In this document: in pieces, positions 42,044 to 50,579 of the stretch
Position numbering within the stretch: the first letter of the stretch is position 1
Layout: every line of letters begins with the position of its first letter
Assembly (NCBI GenBank): GCA_947444305.1
Contig: CANEZP010000015.1
Span: 1-64,000 of the forward strand
Reading direction: 5' to 3'
DNA length: 64,000 nucleotides
From: Pseudobdellovibrionaceae bacterium
Lineage (GTDB): Bacteria > Bdellovibrionota > Bdellovibrionia > Bdellovibrionales > UBA1609
Notes under the pieces: generated by a model
Database searches by the model: none
What the model was told of the DNA's origin: nothing
What the model saw: only the letters and a program-made list of their open reading frames with translations
Translations under genes and position numbers: made by a program

Positions 42044-43850
42044 ATCGGAAGCCCCAGCCGTTGACTGAAATGGTTGGTACCGGGGCGGCGTCGTCCCAGG
42101 TTGGGGAGTCGGCAGTGACTTTGAGTTCGAGGACGTCAAGAAGCTGTTTTAGCGGAATCGATTTACGCGCGTCCGGGTGACGAGCGCTGCCGATGAAATA
42201 CGCTTTAACGTTCGCGGCGTCCGGACCGGTTAGGGCCATCCGCAAAAGATCGAGGGTGCCGACCATGGGGCCGTAAGCCTCGGAATTATTCTTAACCGGG
42301 GCCATGCGCGCGGCGTGCAGCAGATTTGCGGGAACGCCTTCGATATAGACCGGCAACTCGGCCCACGATTTATCGGCGACGTGCGCGGCGGCCTGCGCGG
42401 CGCTTTCGACGAAAACCAAATTCAATTGGCCACGGATCAAACCCGCGCGTTCGGCGGCGGCTTCGGCCGCGGGGCCGGACACGATGGGCGATCGGCGCGT
42501 GATCTTCATGCTGCCGAGACCTTGATTTTTACGTTTCGCAACTTCGTTCAAAGCCGCATCGAGATCTTCGCTCGTACGCGGGTCCCACTGGTCGGGCAGC
42601 TCGATCAACCCTGCCGGACCGCCTTTAATCTTCGTTAGATATTCACGAAACGGAATCAACTCGGCACCCATCGACGCCGTGTAAGGCGTGATCATACCGG
42701 GATCGGAGTAGGACATACCGGCCGCGTCCAGCGCGTCGAACAAAGCTAGGGCCGCAACTTTCGCATGTTCAACCTTGTCGTAAAAAACCGAATCGCCATA
42801 CAGATGGTTACCGTCGCGAAAACCGATTTCGCCGGCGATCAATTCGCCACGCCCGTTATAAAGACCGACCGAGTATCCTTTTCCGGCGTTCAACATGTCC
42901 AAGGCCGTCTGGTAAACCGGTTTTTCTTTGTAACGGCTTCTTTCCGGACCTTGGCTTTTACGTTCACCTTTGATGAGGCTGCCGTCGTCGGCAACTTCTT
43001 GCTCACGGTAAGAGCGGGTTTGATTTACGATCTTATCGAGCATCCACTCGTAATCGATATTGAAGCGAACGGTGTGTCCGCTGTCGGCTAACGTGCGCGC
43101 AAGTTTGCGCAGCTTAACGGCCTCGGCCGAGTGCTTCCAGGTCGAATAGTCATGGATCCCGTGCATCTTGAATCCAACCCAACCCGCAAGGGTGACTGAG
43201 TTCTTACCGAAGGCGCCCGGCAGGTGACCGGACTTGTGGTAGGTCATGCCGGTCAAGGTGATGTGACGTGCGAGATGTTCGGGCGTGATGGTTTTGACAT
43301 TACCCAGGTGATCAATTTCGTAAGCGCCACGCGAGAACATGTGGCGAACTTTTTCTTCCGGAAGTTTGTACTCGATCTCGTCACCTTCGAACTTGTGTTC
43401 GAGCTCTTCTTCCGAGCCGATGATGTATTGGCCCGACGCAATCACGTCGGTGAAGGTGGTGCCCTTCGCTTCGTGGAGCCGGCGTGCCTTCATGCGATGC
43501 TCGATCGCTTCCTCAAGACTCGATGCGAAGTTCCACTTCATGCCCCACCAGATGAGGCCGTGCTTCATTGCGATTTCAATATTTTCGGGCGTATGCGCCA
43601 CGCTGGGACCGAAAAACCCGCGCACACCAAGCGCATCATCGTGATTATCCATGTAGGACTTAAAGACCGCATCGACGTTCTCCTTGATGGAGCCCTCGAG
43701 CAAATAATTACACAGCGATTTTTGTAGCTGAGAGAGATCAGCTGTTCCGGCGGCCGAAGAATCGGTTGTAGAAGCAGAGTTCGCAGAATCCGTTGCCGCA
43801 AAAGCAGCGCACGAAAGCATCATGACGAGAACGAAAATTGTGTTACGCAT
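42042..43850 (-). CDS. Exported protein with leucyl/phenylalanyl-tRNA-protein transferase (Aat)-like domain
   Basis: 602 residues from ATG 43850 (GTG 43865 is an alternative). Clear signal peptide (RNTIFVLVMMLSCAAFA, cleavage AFA-A). Residues about 85-110 (TPENIEIAMKHGLIWWG) recall the Aat N-terminal segment. Residues about 260-275 have HTVRFNIDYEWMLDKIV. Residues about 325-415 match the Aat GNAT core closely: YSVGLYNGRGELIAGEIGF, LYGDSVFYDKVEHAKVAALA, and ITPYTASMGAELIPFREYL. A further 180-residue C-terminal domain is not recognised. Normal Aat is a 230-residue cytoplasmic enzyme of the N-degron pathway, so export implies a different substrate. A wider GNAT (Fem-like) enzyme is the alternative. 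Confidence 0.7.
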   Translation of the reverse strand: MRNTIFVLVMMLSCAAFAATDSANSASTTDSSAAGTADLSQLQKSLCNYLLEGSIKENVDAVFKSYMDNHDDALGVRGFFGPSVAHTPENIEIAMKHGLIWWGMKWNFASSLEEAIEHRMKARRLHEAKGTTFTDVIASGQYIIGSEEELEHKFEGDEIEYKLPEEKVRHMFSRGAYEIDHLGNVKTITPEHLARHITLTGMTYHKSGHLPGAFGKNSVTLAGWVGFKMHGIHDYSTWKHSAEAVKLRKLARTLADSGHTVRFNIDYEWMLDKIVNQTRSYREQEVADDGSLIKGERKSQGPERSRYKEKPVYQTALDMLNAGKGYSVGLYNGRGELIAGEIGFRDGNHLYGDSVFYDKVEHAKVAALALFDALDAAGMSYSDPGMITPYTASMGAELIPFREYLTKIKGGPAGLIELPDQWDPRTSEDLDAALNEVAKRKNQGLGSMKITRRSPIVSGPAAEAAAERAGLIRGQLNLVFVESAAQAAAHVADKSWAELPVYIEGVPANLLHAARMAPVKNNSEAYGPMVGTLDLLRMALTGPDAANVKAYFIGSARHPDARKSIPLKQLLDVLELKVTADSPTWDDAAPVPTISVNGWGFR

Positions 43851-43962
43851 GTGGGTTGCTAACACACCGCCCGCAAAAATCGCAAGGTTAGCTGAAAAAA
43901 TACCAGCCCCGTCGGCACAATAGGCATGCGTGACCCGCTCTACCTATGTTAAATAGCCCGCC

Positions 43963-44394
43963 ATGATCGAATCAAAGCCCCGCCCTTCGTTCCAACACAT
44001 ATATATGCACCTGGCCCACGCGCTGAGTGCGCGCTCCACCTGCTCAAGATTGAACGTTGGAACCGTGATTACATCCACGGATTACCGCAAGGTACTGGCC
44101 ATCGGTTACAACGGGAACGCGGCAGGTTTGCCGAATAAATGCGATCGGCGCGAAGCGGGAAATTGCGGATGCCTGCACAGTGAAGAGAACGCGGTGATCA
44201 ATTGCGATTCACCGCGCGCGATGGAGAAACATGTTTTCGTCACTCACCTGCCGTGCGCGCAATGCGCGAAACGTCTCATAAATCTGGGCGGCGTCAAACG
44301 CGTGTATTACGAAAATGAATACCGCTTGCCCGAATCGAAAGAGCTACTGACCTCGGTCGGAATCGAAGTCGTTCAGCTCCCCCGCGCCACCTAA
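43963..44394 (+). CDS. dCMP deaminase-type zinc deaminase (ComEB-like)
   Basis: 143 residues. The zinc deaminase signature is complete: HSEEN (catalytic Glu after the zinc His) in GCLHSEENAVI and the PCAQC cysteine pair, with YNGNAAGLPNKCDRREAGNC upstream matching dCMP deaminases (the C..C...C extra zinc region). It converts dCMP to dUMP by family, but related deaminases act on other pyrimidines. Divergent from the Aat-like gene with about 110 bp between the starts, and convergent with the Tyr-rich gene 6 bp downstream. Cytoplasmic. Confidence 0.85.
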   Translation: MIESKPRPSFQHIYMHLAHALSARSTCSRLNVGTVITSTDYRKVLAIGYNGNAAGLPNKCDRREAGNCGCLHSEENAVINCDSPRAMEKHVFVTHLPCAQCAKRLINLGGVKRVYYENEYRLPESKELLTSVGIEVVQLPRAT

Positions 44395-44400
44395 AGCAAA

Positions 44401-44796
44401 TTAGAAATAGTAGGAATAGTACGAGTAGTTATTGCGACGATAATTTTGCGTCGGAGCGTAAGAATAACCGCCGTACCACAGGCTGTAGCTGGGTGAATAG
44501 TAGTAGTAGTTGTTCGGGTACGTGTAACCATAGTCGTAAGAATTTCCGTAAAAGAAATTAGACAGCCATGAGCTATCGGGCGACACGGCCTCGACCGAAT
44601 TTGTGCGCATGTTTTCGTTGTAGTAGCGGGCACGCTTCCACTGGCCACCGGTGTGAACTTCGACGGTGCCGTCGGTATTATTGTAGCGAAGTGAAATGGC
44701 CGGACGGCCGGAATCGGGACTTATCTGCGGTGAGAATTTCTCGGCCGCGAACGCTTGCGTCCCCATGAAAACCATTAATGCTAATAAACCCCTCAT
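44401..44796 (-). CDS. Exported Tyr/Asn-rich protein of unknown function
   Basis: 131 residues; GGGGAGGT stands before the ATG at 44796. Signal peptide (RGLLALMVFMGTQAFA, cleavage AFA-A). Residues about 25-60 look like a small strand domain, and the C-terminal 60 residues are extremely rich in Tyr, Asn and Ser (for example SYDYGYTYPNNYYYYSPSYS). Such tails are low-complexity and can bind sugars, assemble or cross-link. No family recognised. It lies 24 bp after the SDR-type gene on the same strand. Confidence 0.6.
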   Translation of the reverse strand: MRGLLALMVFMGTQAFAAEKFSPQISPDSGRPAISLRYNNTDGTVEVHTGGQWKRARYYNENMRTNSVEAVSPDSSWLSNFFYGNSYDYGYTYPNNYYYYSPSYSLWYGGYSYAPTQNYRRNNYSYYSYYF

Positions 44797-44820
44797 ATAT
44801 ACCTCCCCGGTATTATTTGC

Positions 44821-45942
44821 TTATGATTCGACTCCTAAATTGAAGTCGCCATTCTTCTTTTCCTTTTGATTCAAATCGATGTGCGCTTGGTTATCCATCG
44901 CGCGTAACGGTTTGGTCCACGCCATGGCGTTGAATAAATCCTGGCTTTCGGCGCCGGTCTTGCGTTCACGAGAATGACCCTCGGGCAAAAAGCCCGCGGC
45001 CACTTTCGCCATCGAACCGGTAATCTCCGGAAAGTTTTCGAACATGAAGGCTCCGAATTTTGCCGACCAACCGAGCACGGCTTCGACATCTCCCTGGCGG
45101 CAAGCTTCGACGATTTGATTTGCCGCACGCCGCGCCGACATAGAGACGCCCGGAATAAGATCCATGGCCGAGAACAGCGCGAACTCTTTTTCTTGATTGC
45201 CCTTAAAAACCGCCTGAATCGTGGAACCGGTTCGCATCAGGCCGGGATAAACGGTCGTGACAAAAATTTTATGTTTCGCCAGTTCGGAAGCTACGGCCCG
45301 CGAAAATCCGGCCAGGGCAAATTTACTGGCCGTGTAAGCAGCCATGTGCGGGAGCGCGATTTTGCCGCCGATGGAAGCGATGTTCACGATGCGACCGCCA
45401 CCGCGCACGCGAAAATATTTGGCCATGTGGTGGGTCATCTCGACGACCGCATTGAGGTGTAAATCAATTTGCGCACGGAAGTCTTCGGCGTCCATGACTT
45501 CGAACGGACTTGCCATGATTGCGCCGGCGTTGTTCACGACCACGTCAATCCAACCGCTTTGAAAATGAGCCTGCCGGATCGCCTCGGATAATTCCTCACC
45601 TTTGGTGATGTCACAGGCTAAGATACAGACGGCCGCTTTCGGATAAGCGCTCTTCAAACGTAATTGCGCGCGCCTGAGTTCTTCGTAATCGCGCGCAATT
45701 AACGTGACCCGCGCGCCTTCGGTTATAAATTTGCGCGCGAGCGCAAGCCCGAGTCCGCGTGAGCCCCCGGTTATTACCACGTGTTTACCGTTGAAATCGT
45801 ATCGTTCGCCGAAAGGCAAAAGCCGCAACGCAACCGAAGCGCCGAATAAACCTGCGGCCACCTTGCGCCGGTCGCGCCGCAGAAAAAGGGGCACGGCTAA
45901 CAAAGCAAGGAAGGAAAGTTCGTTTCTGAGACGTTGATTCAT
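44821..45942 (-). CDS. Short-chain dehydrogenase/reductase with N-terminal membrane segment
   Basis: 373 residues; GGGGAG precedes the ATG at 45942. An N-terminal hydrophobic patch (SFLALLAVPLFL, residues 10-21) is followed by a second weak one; the Rossmann cofactor motif TGGSRGLG lies at about 57-64, VVNNAGAIMASP at about 135, the catalytic Ser and YTASKFALAG (Tyr, Lys) at about 190-205. After residue 270 there is an extra C-terminal segment of about 100 residues. NAD(P)-dependent oxidoreductase; substrate unknown. Membrane association is suggested by the N-terminus. Confidence 0.88.
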   Translation of the reverse strand: MNQRLRNELSFLALLAVPLFLRRDRRKVAAGLFGASVALRLLPFGERYDFNGKHVVITGGSRGLGLALARKFITEGARVTLIARDYEELRRAQLRLKSAYPKAAVCILACDITKGEELSEAIRQAHFQSGWIDVVVNNAGAIMASPFEVMDAEDFRAQIDLHLNAVVEMTHHMAKYFRVRGGGRIVNIASIGGKIALPHMAAYTASKFALAGFSRAVASELAKHKIFVTTVYPGLMRTGSTIQAVFKGNQEKEFALFSAMDLIPGVSMSARRAANQIVEACRQGDVEAVLGWSAKFGAFMFENFPEITGSMAKVAAGFLPEGHSRERKTGAESQDLFNAMAWTKPLRAMDNQAHIDLNQKEKKNGDFNLGVES

Positions 45943-46007
45943 TTGAAACTCCCCTCATTTCACTCTTGTGAAACGTAAAGGAAGCGCTGCGAACCCTGTG
46001 CCACAAC

Positions 46008-46763
46008 TCAGGCGTCTAGGAAATTTCCTGCAATATTATCGGCAACGCTCGAAGCGAGTGCGGCCTTCGTGCGCTCATAAATGTTTTGGTAAGCGTCGGG
46101 CCCGCGCGCCAACGAATTGAAACTCACCCGCGGGAAATTCGTGAACCTTAACACTTTATGGTCCTCGTCCAGCTTCGGGAACGTCGTGCGCCGTTCGTAA
46201 GCACCGGCGGCGCCCGCAGATTCTAAATAAACGCAGAGAACACGCGGATCGCCGGGATGAATGCCCGACTTGTTGAATATGCCGCCGTCGAGGAAGATCC
46301 GGCCACCCATCCGCACCGGGTGAAACATCAGCGGCACCGAACACGAGGCGACCACCGCCTTCGCGACCGAACCTTCGTTTAAATAGCGCGTCTTCCACGA
46401 CCAGAGATCAAAGACCGAAACCGCGAGCGGTATTTTGGTCTGCGAAAATTCGCGGGCAAAGCGTGCTTCCAGGTGACGTTCAAACTTTTTACCGCGCAGA
46501 AAACCAAAACCGATAAATGGATCCCAAAAATCTTCGCGCTTTACTTCGAATAGAATCTCGCGCACCTGCGCCGGCTCTAACCCTGAAGCAAGTGCCGCCG
46601 CGACGAGCGCCCCCGCGCTTGAACCAGTGATCTTCGCCGGCCGGTGACCCGCCTCGTACAAAGCCGCGGCGAAACCGCAGTGGGCGAAAAAACCGAAGAA
46701 GGATGAAGACAGGGCGAGGGTAAAAGGCTTTTCGTTAAGCCACCGGGATAGCGACGCGCTCAT
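46008..46763 (-). CDS. Patatin-like phospholipase
   Basis: 251 residues from ATG 46763, which overlaps the upstream stop as ATGA; the longer frame to 46799 is a less likely start. Patatin motifs: the oxyanion-hole glycine region FGFFAHCGFAAAL, nucleophile GSSAG (about 45), and the Asp of the dyad in FLDGGIFN (about 155). No signal peptide. Family members hydrolyse phospholipid acyl groups. It is the last gene of a minus-strand operon (outer-membrane protein, lipoprotein, SGNH hydrolase, patatin). Confidence 0.9.
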   Translation of the reverse strand: MSASLSRWLNEKPFTLALSSSFFGFFAHCGFAAALYEAGHRPAKITGSSAGALVAAALASGLEPAQVREILFEVKREDFWDPFIGFGFLRGKKFERHLEARFAREFSQTKIPLAVSVFDLWSWKTRYLNEGSVAKAVVASCSVPLMFHPVRMGGRIFLDGGIFNKSGIHPGDPRVLCVYLESAGAAGAYERRTTFPKLDEDHKVLRFTNFPRVSFNSLARGPDAYQNIYERTKAALASSVADNIAGNFLDA

Positions 46764-47386
46764 GGCTTCTTTAGTTGCTGCAGCAAAACGCCGGCCCATA
46801 GCTTATACCCGGCGGGACTTAAGTGAATCCGTGAAGGGTCTGCGGAATCGAAGTTTTGCGCAGGAATAACGTCGTCGGCCCCGATCATTTGCGAGAACAC
46901 ATCGACGAACGTGATCCCGGTCATACGCGCGATGCTCGCGCGCAAGAGTGCATTGGTGGCCCGCACTTGGCCAAGGATTTCGCGGCGGCCCGGCGCGGGT
47001 TTGATCGAGAGTACATAGATGGGTGCAAAACTTATTTTATATTTTTGTTGGGCCGTGCGAATGACACCGATCAGCTTTTCGAAATTCCGGGTTACGGTCT
47101 CGGGCGTGTCGCGGTTTGCGAGATCATTATCGCCCGAATAGATGACGATCCGGTCGGGCCGCTGTTTTTCGACCGCAGCCTCCGCGTGCCCGATCAGCCA
47201 GGGAAAGTCGCTACCGCCTTTCGCGATGGCAGACGTTCGGTAACCGGGAAAGTGGCTTGCCATCATCGGTTCCCACTTTTCGATGCTCGAACTGCCCAAA
47301 AACAAAATTGTTTCGGCGGGAGCGGCGACCGCGAGTACGGGCGCCGCTAAATAAAACGACAGCATCCAAACGAGACGGCTTAACAT
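46760..47386 (-). CDS. SGNH/GDSL-family hydrolase, exported
   Basis: 208 residues from ATG 47386, just after the stop of the upstream gene (1 bp); a longer frame to 47461 would overlap that gene. Signal peptide (LVWMLSFYLAAPVLAVAA). SGNH blocks: I ILFLGSSSIEKW (nucleophile Ser), II around the Gly in AIAKGGSDF, III YSGDNDL with the Asn, V SRIHLSPAGY with the catalytic His two to three residues before. Periplasmic esterase or acyl hydrolase. Operon with patatin (ATGA overlap) suggests joint work on lipids. Confidence 0.88.
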   Translation of the reverse strand: MLSRLVWMLSFYLAAPVLAVAAPAETILFLGSSSIEKWEPMMASHFPGYRTSAIAKGGSDFPWLIGHAEAAVEKQRPDRIVIYSGDNDLANRDTPETVTRNFEKLIGVIRTAQQKYKISFAPIYVLSIKPAPGRREILGQVRATNALLRASIARMTGITFVDVFSQMIGADDVIPAQNFDSADPSRIHLSPAGYKLWAGVLLQQLKKP

Positions 47387-47387
47387 G

Positions 47388-48308
47388 CTATGGCTTGTAC
47401 CAATCCGACTTCGCGCCGTTGACGTAAAATTCTGCGCTCGTACAGAGGAAGCGGATTTCAAGCAAATTGCCGTTCATGTCATCCATGAAGATGGAGCCGC
47501 TGCGGTAATACTTCGAACAGCCCGGTTGATCGTAAGTCAGATTTTTCGAGTAGTAAGAAATTTTCCACGTCCCGGTTACCGATTTGGCCGAAGCCACGGC
47601 TTCACCGGTCATGATTTTGCCGTCTACGGTATAGACACCCTTGAGCGACTGCGTTCCCGTACTCCAAGTGTCGGCCGGATTTGTCGGCGTAACGACCCAG
47701 TTCCACGTGTAAGTGTAGCGGTAATCATTTTCGTAATCGACGCTCAAAGCTTTTTGGTACGTACGGCCCGCAAACTCGGACGCAGACGTTACTCCGCCGC
47801 TGCCGTCGCCTTGGTAATCCCAATAGCCGACGTAAGATCCGTCGATCGAGCCGTCGGCCGCCGAAGCCGCGAATTTCGTAATATTAAAATCCACGTGCAG
47901 ACCGCCGAGCACGCCGGCTTTATTGTCATCCAAGTCGCGAACGGTGTAGGAACCGCTGCGCGAGTAAGATGAAGAGCCGCTTGCTTGATTTGTGCAGTTG
48001 AAGGTCCCGGTTTTTAACAAAGCGATACCGTCGGTGTCGGCGTCGGCCGGCGTGACCGGATTCACCGTTTCACAATCGGTCGCTAAAGCCGAAACGCCCG
48101 GCTTAGTCGCGGCGAGAGTTAAGTTTGTGCCCGAAGGCATGGCCGGCGCCGAATTGCTCTGCGGAAGTTGGCCAAGGATAATGTTGAGCTGATCGACGAC
48201 GGTCGAAGCGCTCGTCGCGGTGAGAGGCTGGCCCGCTTGTCCACCGCAACGGCACAATCCGCCCGCGATGAAAATAAGCAGACCGACCTTGAGAATATTC
48301 GCTCTCAT
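47388..48308 (-). CDS. Lipoprotein of unknown function
   Basis: 306 residues; GGGAG precedes the ATG at 48308. Lipobox LCRC (Cys about 21) with a preceding hydrophobic stretch (VGLLIFIAGG). The body is rich in Ser, Thr, Tyr and Asp and beta-strand-like. Several conserved-looking Trp/Gly segments occur (YVGYWDYQGDGSGG, YTWNWVVTPTNPADTWS). It has two more pairs of Cys (DCETVN, FNCTN; GCSKYY, LCTSAE). Family not recognised. It sits 12 bp downstream of the outer-membrane protein gene and 1 bp upstream of the SGNH gene start. Confidence 0.6.
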   Translation of the reverse strand: MRANILKVGLLIFIAGGLCRCGGQAGQPLTATSASTVVDQLNIILGQLPQSNSAPAMPSGTNLTLAATKPGVSALATDCETVNPVTPADADTDGIALLKTGTFNCTNQASGSSSYSRSGSYTVRDLDDNKAGVLGGLHVDFNITKFAASAADGSIDGSYVGYWDYQGDGSGGVTSASEFAGRTYQKALSVDYENDYRYTYTWNWVVTPTNPADTWSTGTQSLKGVYTVDGKIMTGEAVASAKSVTGTWKISYYSKNLTYDQPGCSKYYRSGSIFMDDMNGNLLEIRFLCTSAEFYVNGAKSDWYKP

Positions 48309-48320
48309 GTCGGCTCCCTA

Positions 48321-49355
48321 TTAGAAGTTGTAGGTGATCGAAGCTTGCGACAAGAATGAGCTGCCGTTGATATTACCCGTGCCCGCGGCGGTAAGCGATC
48401 CATCAAGGATGAATTGACCGTACTTCAGACCAAGGCCCGCGGCCACCAGCGTGTTGGAAGGAATTCCCGAGTCCACGTCGGGAGTCGGCGTTTCGTCTTT
48501 AGTGTTACCGACTAAAATATTTTGTACGACCGACGCGCGGACGATCGCCCACGAAGTAACGGGAGCTTCGATACCTAAGAACGCGGGCAACACGAAAGCC
48601 GAACGTTCGTCTTTTTCGTACTCGCGCTTGGCGTAACCTAAACGAATTCCGTAGTATATGTCCGCGGCTTCCGTTTTTAACGAACGGTCTTCTACCCCGA
48701 CGGTTGCCGCGATTGTTTTCACGTCTTGATCGGTGCCGCCCGCGAGATCTTGCTTGCCTTGGCCGAAATCCAAATTACCGAAAAAGCGGAAGGAGTTTAC
48801 GGCGAACGATGCACCACCGGTAATGTATGGTCCGGCTTCCATTTCATCTTTTTGCGTTCCGTTTGGTTTCTCGGCCGTCGAGACGAGGTGAACGTGCGCG
48901 TACATCCAGCTTTCGTTATTGAAGTTCATACCGAATTTACCGACGACGGTCGTTTCTTTCGTCTTAGCGGAATCGTTGTCGACGTTCGACAAAGAAAGGC
49001 CGACGCCCATGTTCCCGAACCCGTAGATCGCTTCGATCGGATTGTTTTGCGCAAGGTACGCATTGCCCGAACGGATATCATCGTCGGCGGCGATAGCCGT
49101 GGTATTTTGATGTCCTAGATACAACATCAAGCTGCCCGCGCCGACTTTGCGCATGATACCGCCCTCGGCACCGGAGCCTTGCGCACCGAATTCAAAAGTC
49201 ATGTAGGGGTTAAGCAATTGAACGTGTGAGGGAACGATGAAGGTCGTTTGCGTATCGACGAGATGATCCGCGCCCAGCAAAGAATTGATGCGTGCTTTCG
49301 AGGCAAATGCCGGAGCGCTGAGAAGCGCGGCAAACAGAAGAGCAAAGGCTTTCAT
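48321..49355 (-). CDS. Outer-membrane beta-barrel protein
   Basis: 344 residues from ATG 49355, supported by AAGGAGAATCC upstream; the frame is open to 49553 without a site. Signal peptide (KAFALLFAALLSAPAFA). The mature part alternates polar and hydrophobic residues in strand-length runs separated by Gly/Asp/Asn turns (for example MYAHVHLVSTAEKP, RFFGNLDFGQGKQ), and ends with a C-terminal Phe in ASITYNF, the usual barrel-assembly signal. First gene of the outer-membrane protein/lipoprotein/SGNH/patatin operon. Specific channel type not recognised. Confidence 0.8.
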   Translation of the reverse strand: MKAFALLFAALLSAPAFASKARINSLLGADHLVDTQTTFIVPSHVQLLNPYMTFEFGAQGSGAEGGIMRKVGAGSLMLYLGHQNTTAIAADDDIRSGNAYLAQNNPIEAIYGFGNMGVGLSLSNVDNDSAKTKETTVVGKFGMNFNNESWMYAHVHLVSTAEKPNGTQKDEMEAGPYITGGASFAVNSFRFFGNLDFGQGKQDLAGGTDQDVKTIAATVGVEDRSLKTEAADIYYGIRLGYAKREYEKDERSAFVLPAFLGIEAPVTSWAIVRASVVQNILVGNTKDETPTPDVDSGIPSNTLVAAGLGLKYGQFILDGSLTAAGTGNINGSSFLSQASITYNF

Positions 49356-49523
49356 GGATTCTCCTTGATGATCGAGCGATGATGATATTTTTGGATCTCT
49401 GCGGAAACGATTGAAGCTGGACCAAAGTCCTATGTCAATTGGACCGCGGCGCACGCGAACGCTGCGCGCCAAGATCGGTTCCTCTCGATTACCCACGCCC
49501 TTGAATCCTGGTATCAATGGCCG

Positions 49524-50579
49524 ATGATTAAACACGAAGAACCCGCCGGCCAAAAATCATCGTTAGAAATCCCGCTCACGACGCTTCTTAAAATCACGGC
49601 TTATGCATTACTTGTTTTGTCTGTCATCCGACTCGTACCTCTTTTGATGATTTGTTTTTTAGCGCTGCTGCTCGCGGTGGCTAGCGAACCGATCCTCGTG
49701 CGCGCCGAAAAATTTCTGCCGCGCTGGTCGGCGATTACTCTTTTGATGACTACGATAACGTCTATCCTCGTAGGGTTGGGCGTTTACATTAGTCCCCCGT
49801 TTTACGATCAAGCGGGTCGCATTCTGCAGAAGATCCCGACCGCCGGCCCGGCCCTACTCAGCCATCTGCCGCCGGAAGGAGCCATCCACCGGCTCGGCGA
49901 AAAGATCGCGTCCATGCCGATGCCAAAAGTTGAAAGCTGGGCACCGCAGATTCTCACTTTCGGAGAAATGGCTTTAGGTGCGTTTACTTCCTTAATTTTG
50001 TTACTGGTGTTGATGACGTACTTGCTCGTCGACGGCCGGAACACCTGGCGCTGGCTCGTCGCTTTTTTCAAACCGGCCAACCGCCGGAAACTTGAGCAAA
50101 CCGCGGCCGAGGTGACGCCCGTCGTTTCGGCCTACATCGTCGGCCAAATTATCACGTCTATACTTTGCGCGATTGCCGTTTACATTATTCTGATTTCTTT
50201 TTCGGTGCCCGCCGCCTTGGTGTTGGCCGTGCTCGCCGCAATTTTTGACGTGTTGCCGATTATTGGATTTATCATGACGATCGTGCCCGCCGTTTTGTTC
50301 GCGTTAACCGTTTCGCCCACGGCGGCCGTCGCGGTCTTCTTTTTGTTCGGTGCCTATCACGCGCTTGAAAATTACGTGATCGTGCCCGCGATCTACGGCA
50401 ACCGCTTGAAGGTTTCGGGTCTGGTGGTATTGCTGGCCATCTTAGCGGGCGTATCGCTCGGCGGAATCGTCGGCGCGATCCTTATTCTGCCCGTGATCGC
50501 GTCTTACCCGATCATCGAACGAATCTGGTTAGCTTCGTACGTCGGGGCCCGTGCCGTTACCGAGCACGGCGATCACTAA
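49524..50579 (+). CDS. AI-2E family (PerM/TqsA, UPF0118) membrane transporter
   Basis: 351 residues with seven or eight hydrophobic helices: paired helices at about 20-60, a long segment around 65-90, then two pairs near 150-190 and 210-265, and C-terminal helices at 270-335. The conserved late block (FDVLPIIGFIMTIVPAVLF and VIVPAIYGNRL) is the family hallmark. Members include AI-2 exporters, cation antiporters and drug pumps, so the substrate is unknown. Start ATG 49524. Its stop overlaps the convergent primase-like gene by 4 bp. Confidence 0.9.
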   Translation: MIKHEEPAGQKSSLEIPLTTLLKITAYALLVLSVIRLVPLLMICFLALLLAVASEPILVRAEKFLPRWSAITLLMTTITSILVGLGVYISPPFYDQAGRILQKIPTAGPALLSHLPPEGAIHRLGEKIASMPMPKVESWAPQILTFGEMALGAFTSLILLLVLMTYLLVDGRNTWRWLVAFFKPANRRKLEQTAAEVTPVVSAYIVGQIITSILCAIAVYIILISFSVPAALVLAVLAAIFDVLPIIGFIMTIVPAVLFALTVSPTAAVAVFFLFGAYHALENYVIVPAIYGNRLKVSGLVVLLAILAGVSLGGIVGAILILPVIASYPIIERIWLASYVGARAVTEHGDH

